Of a DNA stretch of 64,000 nucleotides, positions 49,815 to 62,155 are shown in pieces. Position 1 is the stretch's first letter, and each line of letters opens with the position of its first letter. The notes below the pieces were generated by a model, which was given only the letters and a program-made list of their open reading frames with translations, had not been told where the DNA came from and made no database searches. The stretch is taken from assembly GCA_037951105.1 (NCBI GenBank), contig JBAMJV010003377.1, positions 111,212 to 175,211 of the forward strand, given 5' to 3'. The position numbers were made by a program, and so were the translations under genes. The DNA comes from Echinarachnius parma. Lineage: Eukaryota > Echinodermata > Echinoidea > Clypeasteroida > Echinarachniidae.

Positions 49815-52150
49815 AAATGATAAAATAAATGCATATTGGTGTCTAAATAGAATGAAAATAGAATCAACTTCCGATAGAGTGCCTCTAGAAAACAAAATTC
49901 CCTCAAGAAGGTTCCTCCTGTGTAAAGCGCTCAATTGATAAATGAAATGTGTGAAATATTTTTGTTTGCTTAACGGGACGAAAACAGATAATCTTCATAA
50001 AATTATCCGTGCGTTGATTGCACGCGCTGTCTCTAAAAGAAGAAGAAAATGACATCGACGCTTCCCATTAATAAGAAAAACTCTTTACAGAACGCCAACA
50101 ATGATAAAACTGAGATAATCTATGTTTGGAACTCGATCGAGTATAAATTAGAAAGCAAACTCCCTTTAAATATCTTATTTTAATGAAAGGCACCCGATGT
50201 CTCTAGAAGAAGAGAATAAAATCGTCACTTCCCTAACTAAGACCCCTTTTGTGGTATGCGCTAAAATGTAAAATCAAGTAGACGAATTTTATTTTTGGAT
50301 CTCAAACAGAGGGGGGAAAAAACTTCCCCTTTGGACTAGTGTTTCTTGAATGATCTCAACTTCCGTAAACATAGGCAGACGGACGCAATTATAACTGACA
50401 CCCCCTTGTAAGCCCTCGGTCACCACACGCGAACAACTATAAATACAACGGAGGGAATCTACATGTATTTTTGGAACTCGATCGAATGAAAAATAGTAAG
50501 CAACTTCTCCTCGTTGCTTGTACTTGACTTCCCTAAAAAAGAAGACAAATTAAGTAAATAATTGACACACCCTGATATATAGAGACCCATTTTGTGGTAG
50601 TATGCACGCTCTACGGTAATAATTCACTTGCATGAAATCTATCTTTGAAACTAGATAAATTAAAAATAGTAAGCAACTTCTCCTCGTTGCTTGTACTTGA
50701 CTTCCCTAAAAAAGAAAGAAGACAAATTAAGTAAATAATTGACACACCCTGATATAGAGACCCATTTTGTGGTAGTATGCACGCTTTACGGTAATAATTC
50801 ACTTGCATGAAATCTATCTTTGAAACTAGATAAATTAAAAATAGTAAGCAACTTCTCTTCGATGCTTGTACTTGACATCCCTAAAAAAGAAAGAAGACAA
50901 ATGAAGTAAATAATTGACACACCCCTACTATAGAGACCCGTTTGTAGTAAAATGCACACTCTACAATGATAAATCGCAAAGAGGAAATCTATCTTAGATT
51001 TATCGTATACGAATAGTGAGCAACTCCTTTTTTATGCTTGCACTTGTCTAAATAAAGAATACAAATTATATAAATAATCGGCACTCCGTAATTAGAGATT
51101 AAAACCTTTTTTTTGTGTGGTATGCACACTTTTTACTGATAAATCACATCATGATCTTTGGAACTTTATCGAATAAAAATAGTAAGCAAATTCTGTTCGA
51201 TGTCTGTACTTCACTTGACTACAGAAGAAGGCAAATTAAATAAATATCGACACTCTCCTACAGGAGATAAGACCCCTTTTGTGGTATGCAATCTCTTCAA
51301 TAAAAAAATTACATGGTGGAAATCAATCTTTGGAACTCGAATGAATTAAATTAGTAAGCAACTTACCCTGCCAGAAAGAACACACTCATGTGAAATTGCT
51401 GAGATACACAGTGTGAGCGCACTTTTTTTTTACACACTGTGAATGTAGGTAATTAGGTAATTTCACACTTTGGCGATAGCGCCCTCACAGTGTGAACACA
51501 ATTGAACACACTGTGTTTCACAATGTGGACCACAATGTTAAATTCGAGCGTTTTCACAGTGTAAAAGCCAATTCACACTGTGAACACACTGTGAGGGCAC
51601 TATCAACACAGTGTGAAATTACCTGTATTCACAGTGTGTAAAACAATGCGCTCACACTGTGTATCTCAGGGTTATTCACAGTGTGTTCACAGTATTAATT
51701 GACTTTCACACTGTGAACACGCTCGAATTTAACATTGTGGGGCACACTGTGAAACACAGTGTGTTCACACCGTGTTCACACTGTGGATGAGTGTGTTCTC
51801 TCCGGCAGGGTATCTTGGACATGTGGATGTCTGTACATGACTTCCCTAAAATAAGAAGACAAATTAAATATATAATCGTCACTCCCCTCTACTTGAGATA
51901 ATTAAGACCCCTTTTGAGGTACCTAAATGCAAGCTTTTCAATGATAAATGACACGGTCGGAGGAAATCCTATCATTGGAACTCGATCGAATTAAAATAGA
52001 AAGCATCTCCCCGATTTGCACATCTATTTGTGGAATGCTCTCGACTTCCGTCAAATGAAAACAACCAAACAAGACGAAGACACAAAATACAATTTGAACT
52101 CCCCTAAAGAAGCCCCCATTTCTAGTACGCTCGTTTGTAAATTCCAATAA
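49815..52150 (+). repeat. Degenerate satellite, units of about 170 bp
   Basis: Recurring blocks in order: gacccattttgtggtatgca, cgataaatcacatg..gaaatctat, ggaactcgatcgaattaaaa, tagtaagcaacttctcctcg, ttgacttccctaaaaaagaa. Clearest at 50460-50990, where adjacent units are nearly identical. Interrupted by the element at 51366-51810. Confidence 0.8.
51366..51810. mobile_element. TA-flanked foldback MITE built of CACAGTGTGAA words
   Basis: Ends CCCTGCCAGAAAGAACACAC ... GTGTGTTCTCTCCGGCAGGG with TA on each side. The interior is a near palindrome made of repeated TTCACACTGTG and TTCACAGTGTG words. Inserted into the 170-bp satellite. Confidence 0.85.
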
Positions 52151-52984
52151 AGAGCACTCGCACTCCTAAAAAAACATGTCTGTATACTGCTAGCCTGGGC
52201 AATTTATATTCGGATATTGCCATTTTAAAGATTCGATACGGATCAAGCCTATATTGTCATAGTGCTAGTGCCAGTGGCATAGCCAGGGGCATTTCGGGGG
52301 GGGGGGGGGCGACGGAAGGTTTTCCCCATTTCCCATAAATGTGAGTTATGTGATAATAGGTTAGGGCATGCTTTCGCTCAAAAGGGGAGTATATTACATT
52401 TTGTAAGGTATGTTAGTTGATTATCTGTTACTTATTTTGTAATTTGTTAGTTTGTGACCACGGGTAATTTTTGTCTTCAATTTATTGGACAATACAAATA
52501 AAAGTGAATCAAATAAGAATAAGTTTAGAATTAAAACTTTAAAATAACTACATTCCCCGTTTGCCTCCTGTATAGGCAAATACGCCATCGGTAAGTGTTA
52601 TTGTCATAGCTCTCCAGAAAATGTTGACGACTGTCGTGTAAGAATAAATCGTCCGGTAAGAGTGAAAAGGCGTTATGTCATTTTTTGGCTGAATTGAGTT
52701 ACGCATACCATCGTGTAGGTCCGAGCCCTCTTATATGTGATATGCACAATGTTCAAATAATAACATTACGTTAAATTTGGGGAATATTCGTCGGTAATAA
52801 ACGAGTGCTACATGTTTCGGTTTCGGCATGGTTTTCAAACTTTAAACACGATTATCTCTGAAGTTCAAAAAGTCACTTAGCGCCCTTCTATTTCTCAACC
52901 GACGAAATTGCTTTCAGCTACAGGTCAAGCTCTGTGTACTATTTGATGATTCACGTTCCTCTTGCACTATTTCTAATAAAATCG

Positions 52985-53545
52985 TATTATGTCTCCCTCT
53001 CCTTTCCCCGCAATATTCTCAACCAAAAACTCTGTTTGTCCCATTCCTATTTCCGCCTCTCTCCCAAACTCTCCCCCCATTCCATTTCCAACCCTCCCGT
53101 ATATACCATGCCTAACCTCCCTCCTTCCACCCCTCTACCCTCACTCCCTCAACCACGCACTCATTCTCCTACCCCTCAATGCATCACCCCCCTCCAATTC
53201 CGAATAAAACCGTATGTCTCTCTATTCATTCCCCACCATTTTCTCAACCCAAACTCAGTTTGTATAACTCCCATTTCCGTCTCTCTCCTTAACTCTTTAC
53301 CAATCCATCTCATCCTATCCCAACCCTTCCCTCCCTATTCGCACCCATCACCCTCCCTCACCCATCACCCTCCCTCACCCACCAATGCCCACACACTCAT
53401 TTTCCTACCCTCTCTGGACCATCTCCCAATACTCTCCGAGTACCAGACTCCTCCCCCACTCTATAACCCTACTCTTCCCCCACCCTCAGCACACCCATTC
53501 CCCCACACACATATCCTACCCTCTCCTCACTTTGAAACTGATTTA
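52985..53545 (+). repeat. Second polypyrimidine-rich tract with weak internal duplication
   Basis: CT/CA-rich; the segment 53022-53100 (caaaaactctgtttgtccca ... ttccgcctctctccc) is repeated in changed form at 53238-53300 (caaactcagtttgtataact ... ttccgtctctctcc), a period of about 215 bp. Confidence 0.75.
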
Positions 53546-53648
53546 TAGTGACCGCTATAACTGATCATCTGCATAGAAAATAACAACCTTATGGAACCTA
53601 CATACAGAGGTCACCTGTGCAAGCTCGCCACTATTTTGTTTCCCTTAA

Positions 53649-54180
53649 AGGGGTAGTTTAGTTTTGGTAAGGCTGAACATTAGTAGCCAAAACCTACACA
53701 GTAACATTATAAAATAATAGTTATAACTCCACCATGCTATAAAGGTATACAAATTTACAAACGACTTAGTAAAAAGCCTGTTATCATTCAAAAAGAGCCA
53801 TTAAAACACAAGAGGGCGCTTTTTAAAAAGGCATTGGTTTCAACCATTTTTCATACAAAATTATGCATGTGATGTTTTATTGATATAATGATTAAATAGA
53901 TCATCAACAACTATTTAAAAAACACTTTTGAAAATTTTTGAAAAAGTGCAAGCATTTTTTTATTTTGTTCTAAAAATCATCTAATTATTTGGGCCCCAAA
54001 TAATTATAAGATCAGATATATTTATTGATATTTCAGCCGTTTCTGGGTCGATTTTGACCAAATAAAGTTTATTCTGCCATTAAAATTGCATGTTCTCTCA
54101 AATTCGACACTCAGTTTTTCACTACCTCACAAAAAAATTGTGATGTGCAGCGCCCTCTCTACCAAAACTAAACTACCCCT
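53649..54180 (-). mobile_element. TTAA-MITE family 1 copy
   Basis: TTAA at 53645-53648 and 54181-54184; reverse orientation relative to the intron 7 copy and well preserved along the whole length. Confidence 0.88.
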
Positions 54181-55429
54181 TTAACGGATGGTCAATTGGT
54201 TCTCCTACATACATTAATACATTTTGTTATTTATTTCCCCGAAATTCTATGATAATTTAACAGCATAATAATAATAATATTGTTGAAGATCGAGCTTTTA
54301 TTATGTTAAATAAGGCTATAGTTTGCGGCGACCTTTTAAAGTTATACCTTTGGTTTTACCAATTTGATCACGTTTTCCCCGTCTCAAAATCATGGCAATA
54401 CGTGTAATTTTCCAACATACATACACCTTCTCCCACTTGTCATGATTGACTAACAGAGTAAAAAAGGAATCATTCATAACAAATCAATATATATATATAT
54501 CATACGTTATTGAATATTGTTATTGGCGTTCTTCCAATGACGTCATAACTTAATCTCTGATTGCGGTGAGAGAGTAGTGTGGGGTATGGCGACTTGAAGA
54601 AACAAACAGTTGTCGAATGTGACGAAGATTGAGGTACTTTCAAAACGCGGGAACAACAACGTAAAACTGTAATTGCACTCATTTGGTATGTTTGGTAACA
54701 GAATGATGAAACAGGGACTTTTATCCCCTGAATGGGGGGGGGGGGGGGGGGGGGGGGGGGGGGCTATATACCCACGACACGATGTGGCGGAGACCTCAGT
54801 TTGTTTGCCTGCCAAGTAAAACATGAACAAAGAGAAATATTCCGGCGAATGGCGTCAGCCCTCGAGCAAGAATTTGCACGTACATCCATAATGTTTACCA
54901 ACATTACTTTATGACGTAAATGAGACAACAAGTGGGTGCATCCCCCGTTCTGATGGACAGTTTCTCTCCTGTTGCAGGGGAGCGCGGCACGAATAAACAT
55001 ACGTATAATTCATTGTGAAGATAGATGCAGCTAATGCGGACAATTATTTTTTGGACGTTCGCGAAATTAACCCGTTACCTCCTGGATAGCGTGTTTCTCC
55101 ATTACATGGCACCCGTTGCTGCTTACGGGAAACGGGGTGGGCTATGTAAAAGTGTATGGGCATTGCATAGTCTCGAATGGAACGGGTTTATTAATTAATA
55201 CATAGTAGTCAGTTACTAGGTCCCCCGTTTTAATAAATCTGTACATCGTATTTCTCAATGAAGATGCCACACAAATAAAACGAAAACCCACAAAACAAAC
55301 AAAGGGATATAAGTTCAAGTATAAGTGCCTCCAATTACAGTTATTTGAGGATAAAAAATAGCAAATATTTCGAAGCTATTTACGTATTTGAACGACGAAG
55401 CCACAGCTGAGTGGAGAGGCATAATCTCA

Positions 55430-57030
55430 AGTACAAATGGGATTTAGGCACGACTGCCGATGATGATGTCATGAGAAATTAAACCTTCGCAGTGATAAAA
55501 ATAAACCATTATTTTTAGTTTCTTCACCGAAAATAGATTTTTATTCAGCTATAACGCACTTTCCCTCAGAGTTAATTCTGAAAACTAACAATATCTGGTG
55601 ATTAATAAGTTATGTCACAAGTAAAATTGTGATAATGTGTAAGTGAAAATTGTGATTTATTTTAAAAATAACAGAAAACTTCATAAAGATACACATAATT
55701 TTTGTTTCATAGCGTCCTTTTCTGAAACTAAATAGATAATATATACTCTTTAAAGGAGAACACAACTATACATCAATAAACTATATGGTACTACATCTAG
55801 TGCAAATTATTTGTCATTGTTTACTGAATTTTTTTCTTGTATAATTTCTTTAAAAATGTGGACAAAATAAAACAATCAGATCAAATTAAACCAAACCACA
55901 GCTGAGCCGCTTCTGGATAAAACTTATATTTAGGATAAATACATGATTTTGATTGCATATTGATGATGTCATAGAAAAAGACCCTATGAGAAGTTACAAA
56001 AGGAATACAATTATCCTCACCGAAAGTAGATTCTTTTTAAAATAGCTATGTTCTTTATCTGATATCTGATTCTGAAATAAAAATAGAACACACTAAGACG
56101 TACACGACTGCCAAGTATACATTTAAGATAATGACTGCAAATGATGATGTCATATATCAAGAAGAAAAAAAAAACCTTCGAGAAGATACAAATACCGGTA
56201 TACATTATTTTGTATTTTCCTCAGGGGAAGAACATTCTATTTTATAACAGCTAGGTATGCTTTTTTTCTGATATCTGATTCCAAAATAAATAGAGAACAC
56301 ACTAAGACGTACACGACTGTTTGCTGCCGAGTATACATATGGGATAAGGACTGCAAATGATGATGTCATATATCAAGAAAACAAATCTTCGAGAAGATAC
56401 AAAATAACAGTTATACATTATTTTGTATTTTCCTCACCGAAAGTAGATTCTATTATATAATAGCTAGTTACTTCAGCTGATATCAGATTCTGAAATAAAA
56501 ATAGAACACACTAAGACGTATACGACTGCCAATTACATTTGGGATAAAGACTGCAAATGATGATGACATAGAACAAAAAATTCGAGAAGATACATTTTCA
56601 TTTTCCTCAAGGAAAGAAGATTCTATTTTATAACAGGCTAGGTCTGCCTTTTCTGATATATGATTCCGAACTAAAAAGAGCACACACTAAGACGTACACG
56701 ATTTCCATTAACATTTTGGATACAGACTGCAAATGATGATGAAATAGAAACAAAATCTTTGAGAATATACAAATGAACATAGTTTTATTTCCTCACCGAA
56801 AGTAGATTCTTTTTAAAATAGCTAGGTTTTTAAAATATCTGATATCTGATTCTGAAATAAAAATAGAACACACTAAGACGTACACAAAGGGCAAAGGCCA
56901 TTTACATTTGGGATAAAGACTGCAAAATGTTGATGTCATAACAAAACCTTTAGAAGACAAAAATGATACATCATAGTTATTTTCATTTCCGAAAATAAAT
57001 CTCAATTTTTGCTAAGTACTTTGTATCTTG
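55430..57030 (+). repeat. Degenerate satellite, units of 176-216 bp
   Basis: The landmark gcaaatgatgatg recurs at 56137, 56353, 56553 and 56729, with a changed form at 56922, joined by cctcaccgaaagtagattct, ctgatatctgattctgaaat and acacactaagacgtacacga. Related fragments continue at 57580-57800, 59170-59420, 59800-60530, 60750-61400 and at the window end. Confidence 0.8.
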
Positions 57031-57076
57031 GTTGATTTTTGGGGGAAAAAAAGCCTGCACACAGATATTACCTTAA

Positions 57077-57515
57077 AGTGATCCGTTAACTTTGTTATTT
57101 TTATGTTATTTTCCCCCAAAGTGATATTTGAGACTTCAATCATTTACCAATATCATATGAAGATTCTTGAGAATAAAATGTGAGATTTTCATAGAAAAGA
57201 ATACTGTTTAACCTAGTGAAAACAGGAGTAAATGGATGTCTGAATTCATCCCGATCGTTCGCGTGAAGTATCCGAATTCGGATACTATATACTATGGAGG
57301 ACTTAGTCCCCGAAATCGGATACTCGTGACTACGTTCGAAAGCGTCTATACGCTTTAAAATTCATGCTTAAATATCTCCATAATTAGGGAGACATTTGAC
57401 AAAAAACAAAACCCATTTAATGTTCTGTTAATATAAGCCAAACAACAAGGTACAAGCGAAGTATGAAAGCTCAAAATCATTTTGGTTGAATGTTCACAAC
57501 AGTTAAAGGATCACT
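57077..57515. mobile_element. TTAA-flanked MITE (AGTGATCC ends)
   Basis: Ends AGTGATCCGTTAAC ... GTTAAAGGATCACT flanked by TTAA on both sides (57073-57076, 57516-57519). It shares gccaaacaacaaggta with the element in PSMD11 intron 6. The middle contains an inverted CCGAATTCGG patch. Confidence 0.8.
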
Positions 57516-57926
57516 TTAAGACAGCGAAGCCAGAAATAAATTGAGGGGGTGTTTTCCCCAAGTACGCTTGCGATTACAAGGCATCATTACAAATGATGAA
57601 GTCAGAGAAAAAAACACATTTAAAGATAAAAAAATGTATATATTATTTGTAGTTTCTCCTCTGAATATAGATTTCTATTCTGGTACGTGCTTTATTTGTG
57701 ATAAATTGATTCTGAAATAGTACAAATGCGAATTGAGATTACGACAGTGAAGCCAAATGCGAATAGGGAATTTAACCTTAGCTTCAAACATGAAGATTTC
57801 ATAAAACCAACAAATAGCCAGAAATAGAAGGAGCCATTCGTTACAGTACCAACAGCAACACATACACTCCGAGGCCTTCGAAACTCATATTTTTGTTCGT
57901 ACCGCCACTGAATGAAATAATTTTAA

Positions 57927-59009
57927 AGGATAATACACTTTTGGTCAAAATGAATTTTAGTTTACCAAAGCATTGTTCTTAACATTACTCTTTTTTTTAC
58001 TATTATATATAACTCCCACCATACTCCAAATGTACACAATATTACAAACGGACAATGCTACAGTCACATTTGCTCTGCGGCGAGGCGTACGGCGGCCGTA
58101 CGCCCCCCGAAATCGAGAGAAACGGCCGCAGAAAATCTGCGGTGGCCACAGGGTCCTCGTACGGCGTAACCGTATATTTTACAGGCCGTAGAGTTACTCT
58201 TTTTCATTTATACGGTCGCCGAAGCAATTATACACGCCGTAGCCATGACTACCACTCCTATACTCTATAGGGGTGTAGCTGTAGCGTCAGTCTGGCCGCA
58301 CGGTTGCCGTATGGCCCCCCTGCGGCCGCCCTTGGCGGTCGCCTTGCGGGCGCCTTGCGTCTGCCTTGATATTTGTTAAAACAACCTACGGCAACCGCAG
58401 GGACGCCCTAAGGCAACCGTGCGTCATCACTTTAAAGGCCGTACGGCAGCCGCAGATTTTCTGTCTCCACAAATTAAAGATATGCCGTGCGGCGGCCGTG
58501 GCAAATGTGACTGCTAATGCATGTGACCGTAGAAATTCGACGGCGGCCCTATTTTTGTAATTGGCCGTAGAAATTTTAGACCGTACGGCCGCCGTGTCAA
58601 ATGTGAGCCATAAGTAAAAAGCCTGTTACCGTTCCAAAAGAGTCGTTAAACACAAAAGGGCGCTTTCCTAAAACGCATTGGTCCAACCATTAAACAATTT
58701 TTTTGTGTGCATGTGATGTTTTGTTACACTTATGATTAAATAGAGAGATCACCAACAACTATGTAAAAATCCCTTTTGTAAACTTTTGAAAAGGTGTAAG
58801 CATTTTAGTTTTTTTTCATTAATCTCGAATAATGTGGAATCCCACATTTATTCCCGATCGGAAATATTTATCGATATTTCAACTGTTTCTGAACCGATTT
58901 TGATCAAATCAAGCTTATTTTGTCAATTAAATTGACTGCTCTTTCAAATTTGACACTCAGTTTTTCATTACCTCAAAAAGAAAATTTGTAACAAAACTCA
59001 ACTATCCCT
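57927..59009 (-). mobile_element. TTAA-MITE family 1, old copy interrupted by a GC-rich MITE
   Basis: TTAA at 57923-57926 and 59010-59013. Outer parts align with family 1 in reverse orientation, and the match breaks at about 58052 and resumes at about 58611 (agtaaaaagcctgtta). Confidence 0.8.
58059..58609. mobile_element. GC-rich MITE with GTCACATTTG ends
   Basis: Begins GTCACATTTGCTCTGCGGCG and ends CCGTGTCAAATGTGAGCC, so the ends are inverted repeats. The interior is full of self-complementary GGCCGTACGGC-type words, unlike the AT-rich surroundings. It interrupts a TTAA-MITE, so it is younger than that host. Confidence 0.75.
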
Positions 59010-59281
59010 TTAATGTACAGTAAACCAGCCCTCACTCCATACATTCCAGAATGCGCTTGCTAATGACCTTTCTGTACCACTCTCTTTGGCCCCACCAACA
59101 GTTCAAGCTCATATGGAGTTTTCAGCAGGGTTGATCAACCAAGTGCCACGTAAAAATCCCAAGCACCTTTGTGATACAGACATGATTGCAAATTATGATG
59201 TCATATAGCAAAACAACCATTGATAAAACACATAAATTGACAACTTTTTATTATCATAATCTAAAGTAGATAAATTTCAGT

Positions 59282-59342
59282 TGACTAGTTTCTCTTAGGT
59301 TTGATTCTGGAGAAAAAAATACACCTGCACATGATTGTGTAG
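59282..59342 (+). repeat. Satellite segment repeated at the window's right end
   Basis: The segment gtttgattctggagaaaaaa ... cacctgcacatgattgtgta recurs almost exactly at about 63937-64000, so satellite-related DNA extends beyond the window. Confidence 0.85.
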
Positions 59343-60255
59343 ACTATACAATGGCGAAGGCGCACATTACATGACAAGTTATGATTCAAATTAAAAATAG
59401 CTCAAAATTATGAAGTCATGCATGACACACAACAAAAACAAAAGTAAGAGACGTTATCATTACACCTGCTGTGAAATTCATCTTTGTTCCATGCAATCTG
59501 TTCTGGGACGATTTTGTGATAACAAAATAATAATATATAATAAGCGTCTCAAATCCATTACAACGGAAAATATTAATTCAAAACTGCGTTACGTAAACAT
59601 GCGTGGTTGAAAAAAGTGATGTTTTGTCAAAAGAAGATGAAACATTAATAACTATACATCTACAAATTTCCTCCTCTTAATGATTAATTCGTTCATAATT
59701 ATCGTGTTATGTTGTATACAAGCAATCTCGGAATATAAAACACACTTTTCGATAATACATTGTATTTACAATAATTGTAAAACATTACAATATTCAAGCA
59801 GTGAAGCCGTATAATGGTATAAGCAATGACAATACAACGGCTGGTTTATAAATAGTTGAAAGCTACGCGTGTCTTCCAACGTTTCTTTCAACAACAAAAA
59901 ATCATATAGCAGGTTAACAAATGTCCATATTTAATCCGATTTCTACTCGGTTCGTTTTGCCCTTTAGAGGATAATCACTTGACAAATACTTCGAAATAAA
60001 TATATATTACTTTATATGAAAGACCTCAAAGCAACACGTGTTCTCGCCATACATTCCAAAAGTATATTACGACTAAGTCAGAAATTAACGACTCTGTATG
60101 TTGTTATTGTTTTTTTCTTCTAATGTTGGTGTTCATTCAAAATGAATATTTACGCCATAATATATACTTACTTATTTTAAACTAATCATTTTAATGGAGT
60201 TCCTACTAGTTGCTGCCTGTCCATCGCTCAAATCCGACCTAACCGTGCATCATCT

Positions 60256-60289
<34 letters not shown>

Positions 60290-60298
60290 GGTTTCACT
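60256..60298 (+). repeat. 43-base G homopolymer
   Basis: Longest of many G/C runs. Others of 20 or more: 40535-40560, 41381-41404, 48627-48647, 54734-54763, 60600-60629. Confidence 0.9.
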
Positions 60299-61649
60299 AA
60301 GCAATAAAATCGATCCTAAAATCGATTTTAGTTAGTGAAACACCCCACTGGTCAGTCCCAGGACCAGTTTTCAACTTTGGAAGCCCATAACTGCAAAACA
60401 CAATTACCGACAAATGGTGGGTTTTGCTATAGCCGGTCACTACAATGGTAAAACATTAAACTATTTCAGCAGTGAAGCCGTATAAGCAATGACAAAACAA
60501 CGGCTGTTAGAAATAATGTATTAAAAGAGAAACCGAGAGGCACTGGTTTTAATAGAGACCTAGACCGACCTTTCTGAATTGGGGAAGGAGAGTTGGGGTG
60601 GGGGGGGGGGGGGGGGGGGGGGGGGGGGGCTACGCATCCAACGCACCCCCCCCCCCCCCCCGACTACGGACCTGCCCTGAACAAAAGCTATCCGTGACAT
60701 ATCTACCTACCCCAATGGTCATAAAAACACAAAATCGTCATCATTGGGTTTAGACAAGTGCTTGAAAGAAATGTGCATACATAGTTAATATAAACAAATG
60801 CAAATAGAAACACGTCCGAATAGCATTTATTTGAACAGAGTGATATTTTACTGTCATAATATACATTACATTTTCAATTAATTTATTTGCATTTTATGAT
60901 TAAAATGTGAGATTTTAATTAGTTTCAGACTAGTGCTTAAACAAATATTTTCATAAATAATTAGATACCAAACTGCACGTCTCATAATTCCTTACTTTTA
61001 TAATAAGTTCATAATTTCCATAAAGAGAGCGGCCCCGGTTTGTAACGATTCAACAAAATGTATTACCTAATTTGCCTTTTACTTTTACTTTTTTGCTTTT
61101 TAAATAACAATATTCAAAGAATAACAAATTTAGACAGTTTAAGACTAATGTCTGACCAAAATGTGTATTATTTATTAAGAACATCTTCGAAGCCACACGT
61201 GTATATTAACGTTTATTTTAAAATATCGTTGCGTAACGATGAAACACGAACAGGATTTACTTAATCCGCTTTATAGGTCTGTTTTTTCAATAATATTTTC
61301 AAAGAATACAGATTTGAGACAATTTAGGACCGATGCTTGGCAAACATATTTATAGATTCTTATGGAGAACTTCAAAGCTACGCATGTAAACAATATTGAT
61401 TCCAATAGAGAGAGAGATTCGTGACAATTCAGTAAGTGACAGTCTTACACTTAATCTGTACATCTTAATCTTTACATTCTCTTATCTTTAGATTATAGTT
61501 TTAGGTACAAATTTACCAAAATATTTATCCATAATTCTAGAAAAAACACGTTAAGGTATGTATTTGAATTACATTTATTGATTTTATTCTCACAGAGTGG
61601 TTAATATTAGACAGAAATATCAGTTTTTGTTCCGAAGATTGTTCCACGA

Positions 61650-61887
61650 AAGCCCAACGCACACGATAGAGCCGACTCGACCCGATCCGATCCGATTTAT
61701 TTATGTATTCAGTCAGGCTAGAATCGGGCCCGATCAGTCGGAGCCGATTTGAAACGTCGAATCGGCACCGATTGGCTACCGACTTGCGTCGGACTGATTA
61801 TATCGGAGTCGTGAGGTAGCACACACCAAGCCGATCCGACTAAAAACCAGTCGGATCGGGTCGAGTCGGCTCTGTGTGCGTTGGGCT
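61650..61887. mobile_element. Short foldback MITE (AAGCCCAACGCACAC ends), copy 1
   Basis: Left aagcccaacgcacacgatag, right tctgtgtgcgttgggctt; both arms continue as gccgactcgacccgatccga and its inverse. Confidence 0.82.
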
Positions 61888-61931
61888 TTAGACAGAAAAA
61901 TTGGTCTTTGCGCAGACGGTTGCTCCACTTA

Positions 61932-62155
61932 AAGCCCGGCGCAGACAGAGCCGACTCGACCCGAACCGACCCCACCCGACTGAAAGTCGCGCAGTCGGTC
62001 CGATTCAGTCGCGGCCGATTTAACTTGTTGAATTGGGCCCGATTAGCTTCCGACTGGCAAAAGCGGAGTCATGAGTCATGAGGCAATGCACAAAGAGCCT
62101 ATCCGAATAAAAACCAGTCGGATCGGGTCGAGTCGGCTCTGTGTGCGTTCGGCTT
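61932..62155. mobile_element. Short foldback MITE, copy 2
   Basis: Second member (aaagcccggcgcagacagag ... ctctgtgtgcgttcggctt) only 44 bp beyond the first, with the same orientation of the longer arm. Confidence 0.8.

Larger units (their letters stand above)
52151..55429. other. Gene-poor DNA
   Basis: Contains the pyrimidine tract, one TTAA-MITE and a 30-base G run at 54734. A short frame at 54850 (MASALEQEFAR, 21 codons) has no recognised homologue and is not called. Confidence 0.7.

Noticed and set aside
52934-53548. Open frame of 204 codons rich in Pro, Ser and His
   Set aside because: Again CT-rich composition; no homology recognised.
54850-54914. Short frame starting MASALEQEFAR
   Set aside because: Only 21 codons, no splice-supported continuation and no homologue recognised.
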